Below, piece by piece: positions 1-11,866 of a stretch of DNA of 64,000 nt. Each line of letters begins with the position of its first letter. The stretch's first letter is position 1. Made by a program: the position numbers and the translations under genes. The notes below the pieces were generated by a model that saw nothing but the letters and a program-made list of their open reading frames with translations, was not told the origin of the DNA and searched no databases. The stretch spans positions 620,001 to 684,000 of the forward strand of contig OX467090.1 in assembly GCA_950106755.1 (NCBI GenBank). Direction: 5' to 3'. The DNA is from Climacium dendroides. Its lineage: Eukaryota; Streptophyta; Bryopsida; Hypnales; Climaciaceae.

Positions 1-357
1 TACTCTATAATTTTTTAATATGAATTTCCAATGTGAATTTTCCTCCAAGATCTACTGTATTTGAGGCTCATTTCCAAAAGCTCTTAACACAAAAGAAAAG
101 TCAAGATTGCACAAGGTACCCTTGCATAAAATCTCTTTTAGAAAAATCATTGTCATTTAATTTCAAGATCGGACTTCTGGAGCCAAAACTAGACTTCAAA
201 AAGAATTTCCCAAAATTATTAGCTTACTAAAATGATGAAAAATAGTTAGGTTTTATTGAACTTCAAAGTTTTGCAAACACCATATTTAATATTTTGGTGC
301 CTCAAGCATTTAGAGGGTAATTACTATTTTTTTCTAACACCTTAATGAAGCCGACAA
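1..357 (-). repeat. Spacer module S1, inverted copy
   Basis: This segment is the reverse complement of 34475-34830, with scattered mismatches only. Shared landmarks include GGGTACCTTGTGCAATC and TTTTGGAAATGAGCCTCAAA. In the other copies the module lies upstream of a CGGAC-rich promoter, so here it would point to a leftward promoter outside the window. The match stops at about 357, and an unrelated repeat arm begins at 367, so this is a rearrangement junction. Confidence 0.8.
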
Positions 358-427
358 ACCCATTTCATTAAGTTAATTCATTCACAGTTGTTCACACTCC
401 AAGTCGGAAGGGGCTCACAGATACCAA

Positions 428-720
428 TTGGCGCTGGATCAGCCCACTCCGCAAGGGAAACAACTGTGCAAAATGGGCTGTCCGCACCCCTCTTTATACC
501 GACGGGCGGACGGGTGGACCGTTAGATCGGACGGGCAATATGCCCTGGCGCGTCCAATCGCACGGCCTCGACGAATTGTGGACGACTGCATCGGACGGAG
601 TCTACGGACGGACGCTCCAACCGCACGGCGGACGAACAACGGACGGTTGGACGGTCGGACGGATAGCGGACAGACAACGGACGGGCGAGCGGATGGGCGG
701 ACAGGCGAACGGTCCATTTT
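428..720 (-). promoter_or_regulatory. CGGAC-cluster promoter, left copy of P1
   Basis: The segment is dense in GGACGG and CGGAC words. A TATA box (GGTATAAAGA read on the minus strand, 491-500) lies at its outer end. It is the inverted copy of the promoter at 16510-16900 that precedes the gene at 17078. Here no gene follows, because the homologous leader stops at 367. It is probably an orphaned promoter. Confidence 0.6.
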
Positions 721-1906
721 TCTAGCACATTGAAGTTCATCACTTGGAATACCCTATGCGAGAGTCAGATGCGTTAAAAATTAATTAAAAAATAAAATAA
801 ATATGGCATGTAGTGAAATTTTCAGAATTTATAACAGGATATAAGTTGAAATCTCAAAAAAAATTGATGAAAACAAATTGAAATCTCAAAAAAGATCTTC
901 ATAAATGATGAAAAATGAAAAACAATATTGTCAATGTGTTTAAAAAATAAAAAGAACAATATAAAATAATATAAAATAATATTCCATACATAGAGAACTA
1001 TACTATAAAGCTTTACTTGTAAAGTTTGATTACCTTATTGTAAGCTTTACTTGTGAAGACTTAATTTTGGCTTTAGAAATCATGGTGATTTAAATAGGAG
1101 CCTAAAATGGATTACTAGCCTTCCTTGCATTAAGGCCTTCATCGCAATAAGGCTTGATTTAGCTTGAATAAAACAAGATTTTGAAAAGTATGCCTTGAAT
1201 TTAGCCACCCAAAGCAAGATTCCGTGATGCCTTGTGTCATATTGAGCTTGCAATTCCGTATTAAAGGAGGACCATAGCTACAATTAACTAAATATTCCCA
1301 ATCGAAAATTCGAAATATATGAAATCTTGAAAATTCAAAATTCAATTAATGAAAGATAATTCAATTAAAAAAGAAACAATTTCATTTTGGCTCTAACAAA
1401 CCTGACGTCAACGTACGGTACTAAGACCACTTTGTAAATGCAAAAACTACATTTTTTGACTTAGAACATTTTTAAATTCAAATTTTTGCACTATAGAGTT
1501 TTGAGCTTTAAATCTTTATAGTAGAGAATTGAGTTGAGAATCTAAGAAAAAAACAAAATTCCAAAAAAACTTAATTTTGTGGGCATTACATCGAAAATTG
1601 GAAAAATGAAAAAATTGCATTCGCAAATGAATCTTGTGAGTTATTTTTTAAAAAAGATGCTTTAATTGCCCAATTTTACAAGAATGTCTATAACTTTCTC
1701 ATAACAAATCCTAATTAAATGAATTAAAGCTTCCTAAATACTAAATAAGAAAGAAAATTATCTATGAGAATAGAAATTCAATTTCTTTTTTATTTGGCAT
1801 TTTTCCAAATCTTTCTAAATTTCTAAATATCCAAGGCACAAAATTTTGGTGTGAACTATACTTTGAAGTCTAATAATACTTAACCAAGTTGCTATTCTTA
1901 GTAGTT

Positions 1907-1931
1907 TATATATATATATATATATATATAA
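1907..1931. repeat. (TA)n microsatellite
   Basis: A run of TA dinucleotides in the left arm. The corresponding site in the right arm (16198-16248) is about twice as long, so the tract has changed length since the arms duplicated. Confidence 0.9.
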
Positions 1932-2411
1932 AAGTCTATTTTAAATCTAATTTTAGCATCAAAAATCCAATTTTCAAAATGATTGATTATGATTTTTGTA
2001 TTCAAGATTTTGTACAAGAGTGTCCATCACAAACTTGACTTTCATAGTGTTCAGGGCTTTTGGAAATGAGCCTCAAATACACTAAATCTTGGAGAAAAAA
2101 CCACATTAAAGATTCATTTAAAAAATTGTAGAGTAGATTTTGAAATGCATGTTAGGCCCTTTATCCTCATACTTTTTTAGTGACTTGATTTCTTTCATAT
2201 TTTTTAGATCTTTCTGTAATTAGTTATGAATTTTTTAAAGTTGAAAGGCAACGGTCATTAAAAGTGACCATGTCCTAAAATGTGCTAGTACATTCAATAA
2301 AGCAAAATGTACCTCTCCGTCATGATCACTCTTAGAGCATGGGTGTTTTTAGAGCAAACTCCCTTATGGATTTACTTTTTTTAATTTTAAAGGAAAATCA
2401 TCTAAGTGACT

Positions 2412-4620
2412 TGTAGTCTAGCTCTTTTTGCTTTTTGTAGAATTTTTTTGCTTTTTGTGACATTATATACATTATTTATATATATATTAGAATTTTAGTG
2501 TAAAAGTAGCTTCTAAGTGCATTAAAGTGTCCAAAAAGTAAAAAGATATTTTAGTGAGTAGCTACAAACTAATAGAAAAGGGCAAAAAGACAAAGAAAAA
2601 GTAAAAGTAAAAGCTGGTAAAAGAAAAAGTCAAAAAGTTAAAGAAAAGAAGAAGACTCAGGGTTTTAGGAGGCGCGCGTCGCACCGATTGCGAAAGCTGC
2701 GACCCCTCCGATCACCCCTGGAATTCAGCATTAATCCCTACTGTTTTCCTCAATTTCTCTCTCTTGCATTTTTCTTCGTTTTCTTTTCTGTGCGGTGTAA
2801 CTCTCATTGCGCCGATCTTGCGCTGTTGATATGCTGTTTCGATAATGCTATTTGCCAGTGTAATAAAAGTACTATTTCAAATTGTGTTGGTTGTGAGGGA
2901 ATCGTGTGCATAATTTTGTGAGCAATTGTGTGAAATTTGCGCTGTTGTGCTGAAGATTGGTTGAAGTGCTGTCTGGTCAATTCTCTGTACGTGGTGGGGA
3001 ATCTGTCGGGAATATGATTTTGAAGAATTGTTAAGAATTATACACTGTAGATTGTACCGAGTCTGAGGTCGTTTAGTCTTGAGTGCCGGTGGATTGGGCA
3101 AGCAATTTGTTGGGATTTGAGCCTGATCGGAGGAATAGCCGAAACGATTGCCAGCACTATGAATAAGAATCGGAGCTTGGTGGTGATTCAAACGCCGAGA
3201 TGCTGCAGTGTCAAGGATTTTTCATTTTCGAAGCAGTCTCACGATCGTAAATAAAAAAAAAGATTGAAAGACTTACACAACTCCATGTGTAGGTGAATTG
3301 ATCGCTGTGGGTGCTGGAGTGAAGAATCTGCAGATCCCTGGATTCGGCAATCTCGACGGGCGCAACAGCCGCTACAAATCTCGGTTTCTTTCAATCGTTG
3401 TATACAAATTGTGCTCGTTATGTGTAATTCATTGTTCGATCACTCATTCATGATCAAATTAGAGAAATTGTGAGTTGCAAATCGAAACTGAATCGGAGTA
3501 ATTGTTGTCACGTCTGGTTTGACCTTCGGCAAAGCTCGAAATTTTAAAAGTTTGTGCTAATTCATTATCAGAAAAAATTGTGGGAATCAAAATTGAGAGA
3601 CTGAGTGAGATTCATAAACTAATTCAGTAAATTTGGACAAATCGACCAAGAAATCTCAAATCGCAAGCAGCGCAACAGATGTAGGTCGCTGCAGTCTGTG
3701 GAAATCGAATTAGGGATTTGAACTGAGGTGACAAGTTAGGGTGAGGTCCCCAAACGAGGGCTCGGGGTATGGTTGGGACCTGGGCTGGTTCCGATCAGAG
3801 ACCCAATTTCAGGTAGACACCTGGTTTGGAACTGGCTGGGTATTACGGAGGGTTATTGTCCGGGTATCTCAAGGGAAGGGTGTCAATCGGGTATTGCCAG
3901 GGTATCGCACGGATATAGGCCCTCTAACCACGGTATTAGGTCCACCGGCCAATTAAATCAAAATTTCAGGGTCTTAATGATTATTTTGGCCCGCAACTAT
4001 AACGAATTAAAATAAGGTCCAAATTTTTCGAACGGCCCTTTGGGCCGTACCCCTAATTTGGGAATTAGATTTAGAATCTTGTTACTTATTTTGCCTCAAT
4101 GTGATTAGAGTTTGTATTGGAAATTGCATGTATATATTGTAAATTCGAATTTTGGATATTGTAGGTAGTTGCTAATCCTTGACATTGGCCATATTGTCCT
4201 AGAGCTTTGGGGGTGACTTTCTGTAAGTATGATCTAAATCCTGGAACTCTAAAGTTTTTGGAAATATTAAATACATATATTTGTACTATTTTCAAGTACT
4301 ATAGTGGGCTGTACTAAAGTCTAAGTCCTGCATTGCATCCATACACAAGTCAGTCCATCCTGAACTATTGTCAAGAATTATTGTCACAAGCCCTAGAACA
4401 CTAGATAGGACAGAGACGTGCATGCTGAGTCTTTTATCTTATAATGGACTGTTGAGTGTTTCTTGGGGTATTTAGTGGAAATAAGAATGAATTTTTATCC
4501 TATCTTCAAAACTTAAGTACATAGTGACATTTGAACACGCTATACTAACCTTACATAGATCATTCCCTGGTGTTCGAACTTGGTAGCGTTTGGAATAGGG
4601 ATTCCAAAAACCTAACTACA
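2412..4620. mobile_element. Solo LTR, 2.2 kb, with 5-bp target duplication
   Basis: The segment begins TGTAG and ends CTACA, a canonical LTR terminal inverted repeat. It is flanked by TGACT at 2407-2411 and 4621-4625. The right arm of the inverted repeat has the empty site, a single TGACT in the sequence around 15715-15725, so the insertion boundaries are exact. The LTR came in after the arms duplicated. The 2,209-bp length is large, as in some Ty3/gypsy lineages. A possible TATA region lies at 2462-2488 and a GC-richer leader-like part at 2660-3740. There is no internal domain, so this is a solo LTR left by unequal recombination. It contains no convincing gene. Confidence 0.88.
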
Positions 4621-4901
4621 TGACTACAATAAAGTACCTATGTTTTAGCATTAAACATGTTGATTACAAATGCATATTCTATATAAGAGGAAAACTAAAA
4701 TATTAAATTTCTTTTTTATTTTTAAGTAATAAATAAATAAACTTCTTTTTTTATTTTAGAAATAAAATATATAGAAACAAAATGAAAAATGAAAAAAAAA
4801 AAAATCTTTGTTTTTAATTATAAAAAAAAAAGATAAACATGTATATTTTTTTTTTTTTTTTTAATTGAGCCTTGAGAAAATTGAAGAGCACATGAATTGA
4901 A

Positions 4902-4937
4902 AATCCGGCCCTAGAATCCGGCCCTAGAATCCGGCCC
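4902..4937. repeat. Short tandem repeat of ATCCGGCCCTAGA
   Basis: About three copies of a 13-bp unit in the left arm. The homologous place in the right arm (near 15425) has a single copy, so this is a recent local expansion. Confidence 0.7.
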
Positions 4938-5737
4938 AAGGGGTTTACATTAAGTAGGGCCGGATGGAAAAACTGGGGCTGGATTGAAGGCCGGATCGAA
5001 GGCAAATTCGGCCGGCCTTCCATCCGGCTTTAGGCACAGTATAAACCCACCCTTAGATAAAAGAAGAACTTATACAAATGGAAACTAAATATGTTTTATT
5101 GCTTCACGTTTCAAATTCTCCAGGAAAAAAAACAAAAAAAAACAAAAAAAAATAAAATAAACAAAAAAACAAAAAAACCACCCAAAAACATATCTTTTAT
5201 GGATTAGAAGATTATAATGTTTTTCTCATTACGACAGGGTTTTAGAGTTCTACTAATTTCAGAAATGTTGTGAAGTCTTACATTCTTTGTATACCCTTAC
5301 TTTTAAAACACTCCTAATAAAAAAAGGGCATTACAAAATATAGTACAAACATGACGTTGAAGTGTGTGACATGCATAAGTTATATACATTTTTGGCTTCT
5401 CCATAAGTCCATATGTACAAAACACCTTGAAGTCAATGGAAATTGTCCATGAGGTTCAAAACCAAAACCAAAACCAAACCCCTTCAAGTAATTGTTGTGA
5501 TTGTAGCACCATCTCAATTCGGTCAATTGTAAATTATAACGTTTCACTTCATCACTAATATTGATCGTGTTCTTGTTTTTTTCTTTCCCTTTGAAATATC
5601 CTACATGATGAAAAAATAAATAAATAAATAATATCCTTTATGTCTAGTTAAAATTTGTATGCATACAATTTCAAATGAATATTACAAATTTACAATTTGC
5701 TCAAAACAATGGCGTAATCTGAAATGTAGGAAACTAA

Positions 5738-5785
5738 GAGTTGAGGGTTTTAGGGTTCTAGGGTTTAGAGTTTAGGGTCTCACTG
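5738..5785. repeat. Degenerate plant telomere-like tract
   Basis: Contains GGTTTTAGGGTTCTAGGGTT followed by further TTTAGGG-like words. The plant telomere unit is TTTAGGG. The same tract appears inverted at 14513-14555 because it lies in both arms. It is too short and degenerate to be a functional telomere; it may be a telo-box-like element or a chance low-complexity tract. Confidence 0.55.
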
Positions 5786-5984
5786 TAAACTTCAAAGACC
5801 TTGAAATGATTATTTAAAATCTAATTATAACTTGTCTATTTTTTATTTTCTGGGTTAATGACAAAACATAGGATGCTGAAACTTTAATTGACCCAAAAAA
5901 TCTGACAGTAAATAAAGGTGGACGAGAAGAATCCTATGTCTCATGCCAATATGGAAAAAATTTGGACGCCTCGAAATACTAGGC

Positions 5985-6262
5985 GACGGACTAGGCGGAT
6001 GGAGCAGTCGGGCGGACAGGGCAAACAGGGCGGACAAGGCAGACAAGGCGGTTGGATGCAATCGAGTCGTCTGCCGTCCGCTTGTTCGCTTTGGCGGCGG
6101 ATGAGGCAGGTTCATCCTCCCGTCCGCCGGTTGGCTGCTTCGGCGACGAACAGGGCAGCTCTATCCGCCTATCCGCCGACTCAGGCCACATCCGCGTGAT
6201 CCGGGACAGGTCCGGTCCCGGGCCTCTTTTAAGTCTGGGAGTGGACGGGTATATTGGCCTAT
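5985..6262 (+). promoter_or_regulatory. CGGAC-cluster promoter, left copy of P2
   Basis: A cluster of GGACGG and GGGCGGAC words ends with a TATA box (GTATATT, 6249-6255). It is the inverted copy of the promoter at 14070-14310 that drives the minus-strand reading frames starting at 13814. Here it points into the retroelement-derived segment that begins immediately downstream, so it could transcribe that segment. Confidence 0.6.
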
Positions 6263-6843
6263 TCCAAAACTTCCCTTGAGAAAAGGAAAAGCGGTTGATC
6301 GCCTTCATGAACGTGTAGGGAAAACCTTGATGAAAGCAAAGAAGGAGCAAATGATGGTCAAGCCTAAGAAAGCTCTTGTATCTTCAACAGTATAAGAGAA
6401 AAGAGGGGGAAAATAAGGGAAATCAAACACTTTCATCAGACGATGAAGAGAACACCATGAGTGATGAAGATGATGGATTCCAATCAAGAGAGTACAGTAG
6501 CGGGGCAGAGGTGAAAGGAGATAGTGATTACCACCCCTAGGCATTCAAATTTAGAAACTTAAGGATTTGAATCAAGAACATTTACAGAACTTGGTGCTCA
6601 AATGCTTACGATTTAGAGAGATGAATAGCTAAGATTTATTAGTTCTTGGAGCATTTCTTAGTAGTACAAGGTTGCCAAATTATCTTGAAAAAATTAATCA
6701 AACTATCATTTTGGGGGGATTTTGTCCCAAGTGATATTGAAGAAATCTTCATTATGTGATTTCTTGTTCTCAATTTCAAGTGTATAGCAAAAATTTCTGA
6801 AGCGCCAAAACTCACAAATATGTAAAAAGAACCCTAAAACAAA

Positions 6844-8712
6844 ATGAAAACCATGCAAAATTGCAGAATGCTAGGACCAGAAGGAGAAGAAGATCTGTTC
6901 CAAGAAAGGGAGTGCTATATGGCTTGCCTGAAGTATAAGCGCTTTAAAGGGGACAGGGATCAAGATGCAGATGAGTGGATGTGCGAGTTTGAAGCAACCG
7001 CAGTGGCAAATCAGGACAACGAAGCGGCCAAACGACGTATTTTTCAAGGCCTGCTGAAAGGAGAAGCGCTGCAGTGGTACCAAGATATTCCGGACCCTAT
7101 CCGAAATAATTGGGACTAGCTTCGAACGGAATTTCTTCAAGCATTTGGAGAAACGGGAGGAGAAGCCAAAGCTCTAGGGAGGCTAAGTACAATGACTATG
7201 AGGTCATCTGAATCTGTACGGAAGTATGGACATCGGGTAAAGGCTCTAATCCAAAAGCTAACCACAAAAATTGCTCCTAGTTTGCAGGTAGAATGGTATG
7301 TGGCTGGACTACCGGAATCTATGGGATTCCTAATCCGGTAGGCTAGACCAAGAACACTCCGAGAGGCGATTGATGCTGCCACCAATTATGAAAATTTGGC
7401 GCAGTCTCTCCGAAAGTCGTTGAGGAAAAGTGAAAGGAGAGACAAGGGAAAAAAGAAGTGTGATCGAAGGTCGAAGAGCCGGAAGAGGATTCCTGATTTG
7501 GATAGTAGCTCCGAGAGCTCTGAATCCAAAGGGTCGGATTCCAACTCTTCGAGCTCCGACACGGAAAGGAGTATTTCACCTCCAAGAAGATCGTTGAAAT
7601 CTAGGGGGATGCGCGAGAAGGTTGTGGTCAAAGTCAAGACGGAGGATCCGGATTCTTAGAAGATGATGAAGAGTATCCAGTAGTCTTTGGAGGCCATCAA
7701 AGTAAATCTCGTAGAAAATTGGAAGCCGAGATGGATCGTCCCTACTTCTAGGGCGAATGTATGGTGTGGAAGATGTGGAGAACCGGGGCACTATCCTAGT
7801 GAGTGTCAGCGAGCCACTCACAAAGCAGTACATTACGTATACCTGGAGGAGGAGGGAACCTACTACACTATGGAAGATGATGATGAAGAAGAAGTTTACC
7901 AAGTGCAATCGACATACGGGAGAGGAAAAGGAATTGCGATTCCGATGCGGTCCAACCCGTTGAACTAGAATTTCTTGCCTAGACCAAGCCAAGGGCTGAT
8001 GATGCATCAACTTATCCAAACTCCAAGTTATTTAGGTAGGCAAGTTGTGATTTGCTATGGTTGTGGGGAACCGGGTCACTATGCAAATGCATGCCCTAAC
8101 TAGGGACAAGCACTAGGAGCACCTCGGATTCTCCCATGCCAAAATTGTCAGGAGTATGGACACTCGGAAGGTAAATGTCCACACCCTGTACGAGTTAGGC
8201 CGGTTTACAAACAAGTCCAGATACTGCCCAGAGAGCAGACGACACTCAACTACGGTCATTCAGATAAGATTGAAAAACCGGAGAAATGACGGTGCGCGGT
8301 GGAGCTGCCAGGAGAAAAGGAAGTAAACCGGATAACTACTCGCAGTTCCACCAAAACGCAACTGGAGCGGCCAACCAGGAACCGGAAAGGGAGGAAGAAA
8401 TACAGAAGGAAATCAGGGTCTAGTAATGACTCTGATTTACTTCCTACATTGAAGGAACCGAAAGAAGAGAAGGACCACTTTGAGGAAGGGATTGCAGTCC
8501 ACCGGATCCCTAGGGACATCAGTACTGAAGTACGGGAGGAGATTTCCAAGACGAATGTTCTATCAGCCCGGAAGTCAGTTACTTTTGACGACACTCCTGT
8601 GATTATCAACCCGGATATACGAGGACATGAATATGACATTGTCCAGGACATCAAGGATCGGAAGGCCAATGTCACGATTGGAGAACTCCTTCATGATAAT
8701 GTGAATTATTAG
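6844..8712 (+). pseudogene. gag-like polyprotein, nonsense-ridden
   Basis: One reading frame can be followed from the ATG at 6844 to 8712, but it is interrupted by stops at 7117, 7339, 7657, 7681, 7966, 8101, 8287 and 8710. Seven of these are TAG and one (8287) is TGA. The first 200 residues look like a retrotransposon gag domain (a tryptophan- and leucine-rich helical region). A serine-, lysine- and arginine-rich linker follows. Then come three CCHC zinc knuckles at about 7768-7815, 8053-8095 and 8140-8180, of the form CxxCxxxGHxxxxC. Zinc knuckles package retroelement RNA. The unbroken frame between the stops argues that decay was mainly by point mutation. The protein cannot be made as it stands. 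Confidence 0.85.
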
Positions 8713-8715
8713 AAG

Positions 8716-9584
8716 TTGATTCGAGAAGCATGGACTAGGGAACGCAGAAGAAAAGTGAAGTTACCTTCGGTAGCTGTTAACTTTGCTCGACCGGAAGATT
8801 CCGGAGCTCCTGAAATCACTGTAGAAATTGACGGGTGTTCAATTCCTAGCATTCCGATCGATGGAGGATCGGGAGTGAATCTAATGTTGGAAGAAACAGC
8901 ATTTGACTTAGAATTCACATCCTTTGAGGTGACGGAGCAAGTTTTACGGATGGTGGATCAGTCCAGAGTACATCCGTTGGGAGGCTTTCTCAAGTTCCGA
9001 CTCGGATTGGAGGAAAGGATTATCTACTGAATTACGTTATTATTTGGATACAGAAGGGAAGGCCTTTTCCAATGTTATTAGGGAGACCTTAGCTATACAC
9101 TGCTCGGGTACTTGTAGATTGGGGAGCCAAGGAGGTCATAGTAGGGAAACCTGCAGTCCGAATTCCTTGGGCAACGGAGAAATACTTGGAAGAAACAAGT
9201 GAATTGGATGGATATACTTCAGATTGGACAGATCCGGAGAAATCCGATTTCTCTCCAAGTTACTTCATAGATGCATTTGAACAAGAATCCGAAGAGAATT
9301 TTGGATTTCCCAATGCAGTCCAAGAACTTACTCCACAGACAACACATTCTGTAGTTCCAGAAGATAGATCTTTAGGAGAGTCAAATGTTCCACTCACAGC
9401 GGAATGGGGCGATTGCCAGATTAGGGAAGGGAGCCTCTTACCAAACCAGATTGAAGCTGGTAAGGTAGGATGGAGCGAGTTACTCGCTGAATCTGAGGAA
9501 ACCCATCCGGAGAAATCAAATCTGTGGTTTCACCCACAGATTATTAGAAGGTGGAAGTCAAACCGGATAAAAGCTTCTTCTTGA
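8716..9584 (+). pseudogene. Retroelement protease region, frameshifted
   Basis: The reading frame continues from gag through a protease-like segment with an IDGGSG motif near 8860-8880. This takes the place of the D-T/S-G active-site triad of retroviral-type aspartic proteases. A frame change occurs near 9030-9055. After it the frame runs with a TAG at 9090 and then open to about 9584 through an acidic linker (9186-9584). A second frame change near 9545 leads into the reverse transcriptase. The product would link gag to pol. It is inactive as it stands. Confidence 0.7.
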
Positions 9585-10945
9585 GCAAGCTTTTAGGAGA
9601 ATCAGAAAAATCTGAATACGCCGAACTCTTGAAGGAGTATCTGGATGTATGTGCATGGAGACCATCCAACTTGACTGAAATTCCTTCTCACTTGGGAGGA
9701 TACCATATAGACTTGACGGAAGGATTTAGCCTTGTCCGCCAACAACAATATCAACTCAACCCCAGATATTCATTGATGGTCAAAGAGGAGATTGATCGAT
9801 TGTTGGAAACAAGATTCATCTATCCAGTTATCAATTCCGAATGGGTATCTCCTATTGTGGTAGTACCAAAGAAGATAGGAGCAGATGGAAAGGTGAAGAT
9901 CCAAGTCTGTCAAGACTTCCGGAAACTAAACGCCGCCACTAAGAAGGACTATTTTCCTCTTCCATTCACAGATGTTATTCTAAACCATGTTTCCGGTCAT
10001 GAATGTTATAGTTTCTTGGATGGATTCTTTAGGTATAATCAGGTTTTCATCCGATGGTGCAATCAACTGAAAACCACTTTTACAATAGAATGGGGCATGT
10101 ATGCTTTCACACAGATGCCATTCGGATTATACAACGCGCCAGGGATATTTCAGAGGCTGATGATGGATATTTTCAAGGACTTCTTCAGACATTTCCTTGA
10201 AGTCTTCATTGATGACTTCGCGGTTTTTAGTTTACGAAAGACATTTCAAAAATTTCGAGATACCAATTTAAAACTCCATCCAGGGAAATGCTTCTTTGGA
10301 ATGAGTTCAGGTATCTTGCTTGGACATATTATGAGCCAAGCTGGATTGCAGGTAGACATAGACAAAGTAAGAGTGATCTTGTCTTTGCTGCCTCCAACCA
10401 ACGTAAGGGAGGTTCGCGGATTTCTTGGTTGTGTAGGGTGCTATCGAAGATTTATTGACGGATACGCCAAGAAAGCCATTCCCCTTACTGAGTTGCTTAA
10501 GACGGACACGGAATTCAGTTGGACCGGAAGGCGACAGTTGGCATTTGAAGACCTGAAGACCCAGCTTTCCAAGGCACCCATACTTTCTGTTCCAAATTGG
10601 GAAAAGGAATTTCACGTAACTATTGATGCATCTGGATGGTGTCTTGGAGCAATCTTATGGCAGCCGAATTCGGAAGGATGTGAGAGACCTATTTACTACG
10701 CCAGTCGACAGATGAATCCAACGGAACGGAATTACACAACAACGGAACGAGAAGCATTGGCCGTTGTATATTCCTGTAAGAAGTTCCGACATTACTTACT
10801 CGGTTACAAGGTAATTTTTCATACGGATCATAATTCTTTGAAATACCTCGTGAATAAGCCCGATCTGTTAGGACGAATAGCTAGGTGGATTTTGCTGTTA
10901 CAAAAATTTTACTATGAAATCATAGTGAAATTCGGTAAGCAAACT
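9548..10945 (+). pseudogene. Reverse transcriptase-RNase H fragment, no integrase
   Basis: A 527-residue open stretch runs from about 9551 to 11134, of which the part to about 10945 is pol. It shows the gypsy RT landmarks in order: a VxxVPKK region, QVCQDFRKLN, SFLDG, MPFGL, and FIDD as the YxDD catalytic box. RNase H follows with a TIDASG motif, TEREALAVV and TDHNSLKYL. Some conserved positions differ from consensus (FFRYNQV after SFLDG), which suggests decay even where the frame is open. The reading after about 10945 is antisense to the RING gene and is not pol. Tether, integrase and 3' LTR are absent. Confidence 0.85.
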
Positions 10946-11866
10946 CCAACGCATCCATTCCTTCTCGGGAATTCGAAAGAACTTTTGGTGCTGTGTGCTC
11001 CAATATCCGCCCATGCTGTGACAGAACAACTCTCGAGCCTCACTGTTCTTAATCTCAAAGGCACGCAACTCAACCTCCACGTCAGACGTCATCCAAAAGA
11101 ATTTATCTTTGGTGGGAAATGGGCCATCGCATAGCTCATATATTTGTGATCGAGCATCCCACTTCATTGGTTTCCCCCAATGCAAATAGTTCTGAAATTT
11201 GTATGGCTCTTGGTCAAGTGGAAGGTTCCATCGATTGTATTCGTGTCCCGTAGGCATACGGTACAAAATCCCTAGCATTTCATACAGCCTTGGACTCAGA
11301 GGAATACGGCATTCGGGACAACGGCGTTGAAATTCCGCCGATCTTTGAATGCAAAACACATGGAATGTATGGCGACACTGTCCCAATGCTATAGCTCCTT
11401 CAGGCCCAAAACAACCTTGGCAAAGAGAACAATGACCCTCCAAGATGGGAGTATTTGGAAAACTTCCTAGCACAAGCTCCTTCTCATGTTGCTGGAAGTG
11501 AGCTGACAACGTGCCATAAGGGACCCATCCTTCCTCCGCTTCCAAAGTCCAATCAATGTTCTCCGCATCATAGGTCTTTCCGTGGTTTAGCCGCTCATAC
11601 ATCCTATCCATGTTCCCCCAAACTGTAAGTTTTAAATCAGGGTCCTTTCTTTCCTCCTCCAACTTCTCTACAAAACGCTCATAAGAACTCTTGACATTCT
11701 CGTATGCTGTGTCTGATTGCAATGCATACCTCAAGAGCCCGTTCATGAGTCCGGATGATACTGAGGAATGATCTTGTAGTTGTCGCGCCCACATCATCCA
11801 CCGTAAATCCGCATTTTCCTTTGGAAGGATTTCACTTAGTACCCCTACTTCCATCATTCGTTTCAT
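10898..11866 (-). CDS. RING-H2 finger protein (array gene, last frame of cluster)
   Basis: This is a 322-residue open frame. Residues about 145-188 form a RING-H2 finger, with CSLCQGC, then CRHTFHVFC, then CPEC, in the C2-H2-C2 spacing that binds two zinc ions. Such proteins are commonly E3 ubiquitin ligases, which is an inference here. The rest is not recognised; it is rich in W, Y and acidic residues. The start codon overlaps the stop of the preceding frame (ATGA at 11866-11863). The last 15 or so codons run into the retroelement junction near 10935-10945, so the native C-terminus may be lost. It could be a separate protein or the 3' part of a frameshifted larger gene begun at 13814. Confidence 0.6.
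   Translation of the reverse strand: MKRMMEVGVLSEILPKENADLRWMMWARQLQDHSSVSSGLMNGLLRYALQSDTAYENVKSSYERFVEKLEEERKDPDLKLTVWGNMDRMYERLNHGKTYDAENIDWTLEAEEGWVPYGTLSAHFQQHEKELVLGSFPNTPILEGHCSLCQGCFGPEGAIALGQCRHTFHVFCIQRSAEFQRRCPECRIPLSPRLYEMLGILYRMPTGHEYNRWNLPLDQEPYKFQNYLHWGKPMKWDARSQIYELCDGPFPTKDKFFWMTSDVEVELRAFEIKNSEARELFCHSMGGYWSTQHQKFFRIPEKEWMRWSLLTEFHYDFIVKFL

Larger units (their letters stand above)
367..6260 (+). repeat. Left arm of large imperfect inverted repeat
   Basis: The arm pairs in reverse complement with 14078-16987. Matching points include 367-430 with 16920-16987, 740-870 with 16370-16500, 1690-1760 with 16300-16390, 2030-2410 with 15720-16090, 4622-5040 with 15310-15720, and 5700-6260 with 14078-14580. 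The left arm is longer because it holds a 2.2-kb solo LTR (2412-4620) and about 0.8 kb (roughly 888-1690) not found on the right. Outside the promoter clusters I see no coding sequence in 724-5985; it is AT-rich. No target duplication flanks the pair, so it may be an inverted segmental duplication rather than a transposon with long TIRs. Confidence 0.85.
6265..10945 (+). mobile_element. Truncated, decayed Ty3/gypsy-type gag-pol segment without LTRs
   Basis: The domain order gag, three CCHC knuckles, protease, reverse transcriptase, RNase H is that of an LTR retrotransposon. Integrase and both LTRs are missing. The segment begins at the end of the left P2 cluster. It stops just after the RNase H region, where it meets the 3' end of the oppositely oriented RING gene. 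It has at least ten premature stops and two frame changes. It is therefore a captured or truncated remnant. Between 6265 and 6843 there is only an acidic gag-leader-like stretch broken by stops. Confidence 0.8.

Noticed and set aside
428..733. Overlapping open frames on both strands in the CGGAC clusters
   Set aside because: GC-rich repetitive words lack stop codons in several frames at once. Translations are R/T/G/P low complexity and differ between clusters.
5738..5785. Interstitial telomere
   Set aside because: Only a few degenerate TTTAGGG units, and both occurrences are inherited through the inverted repeat.
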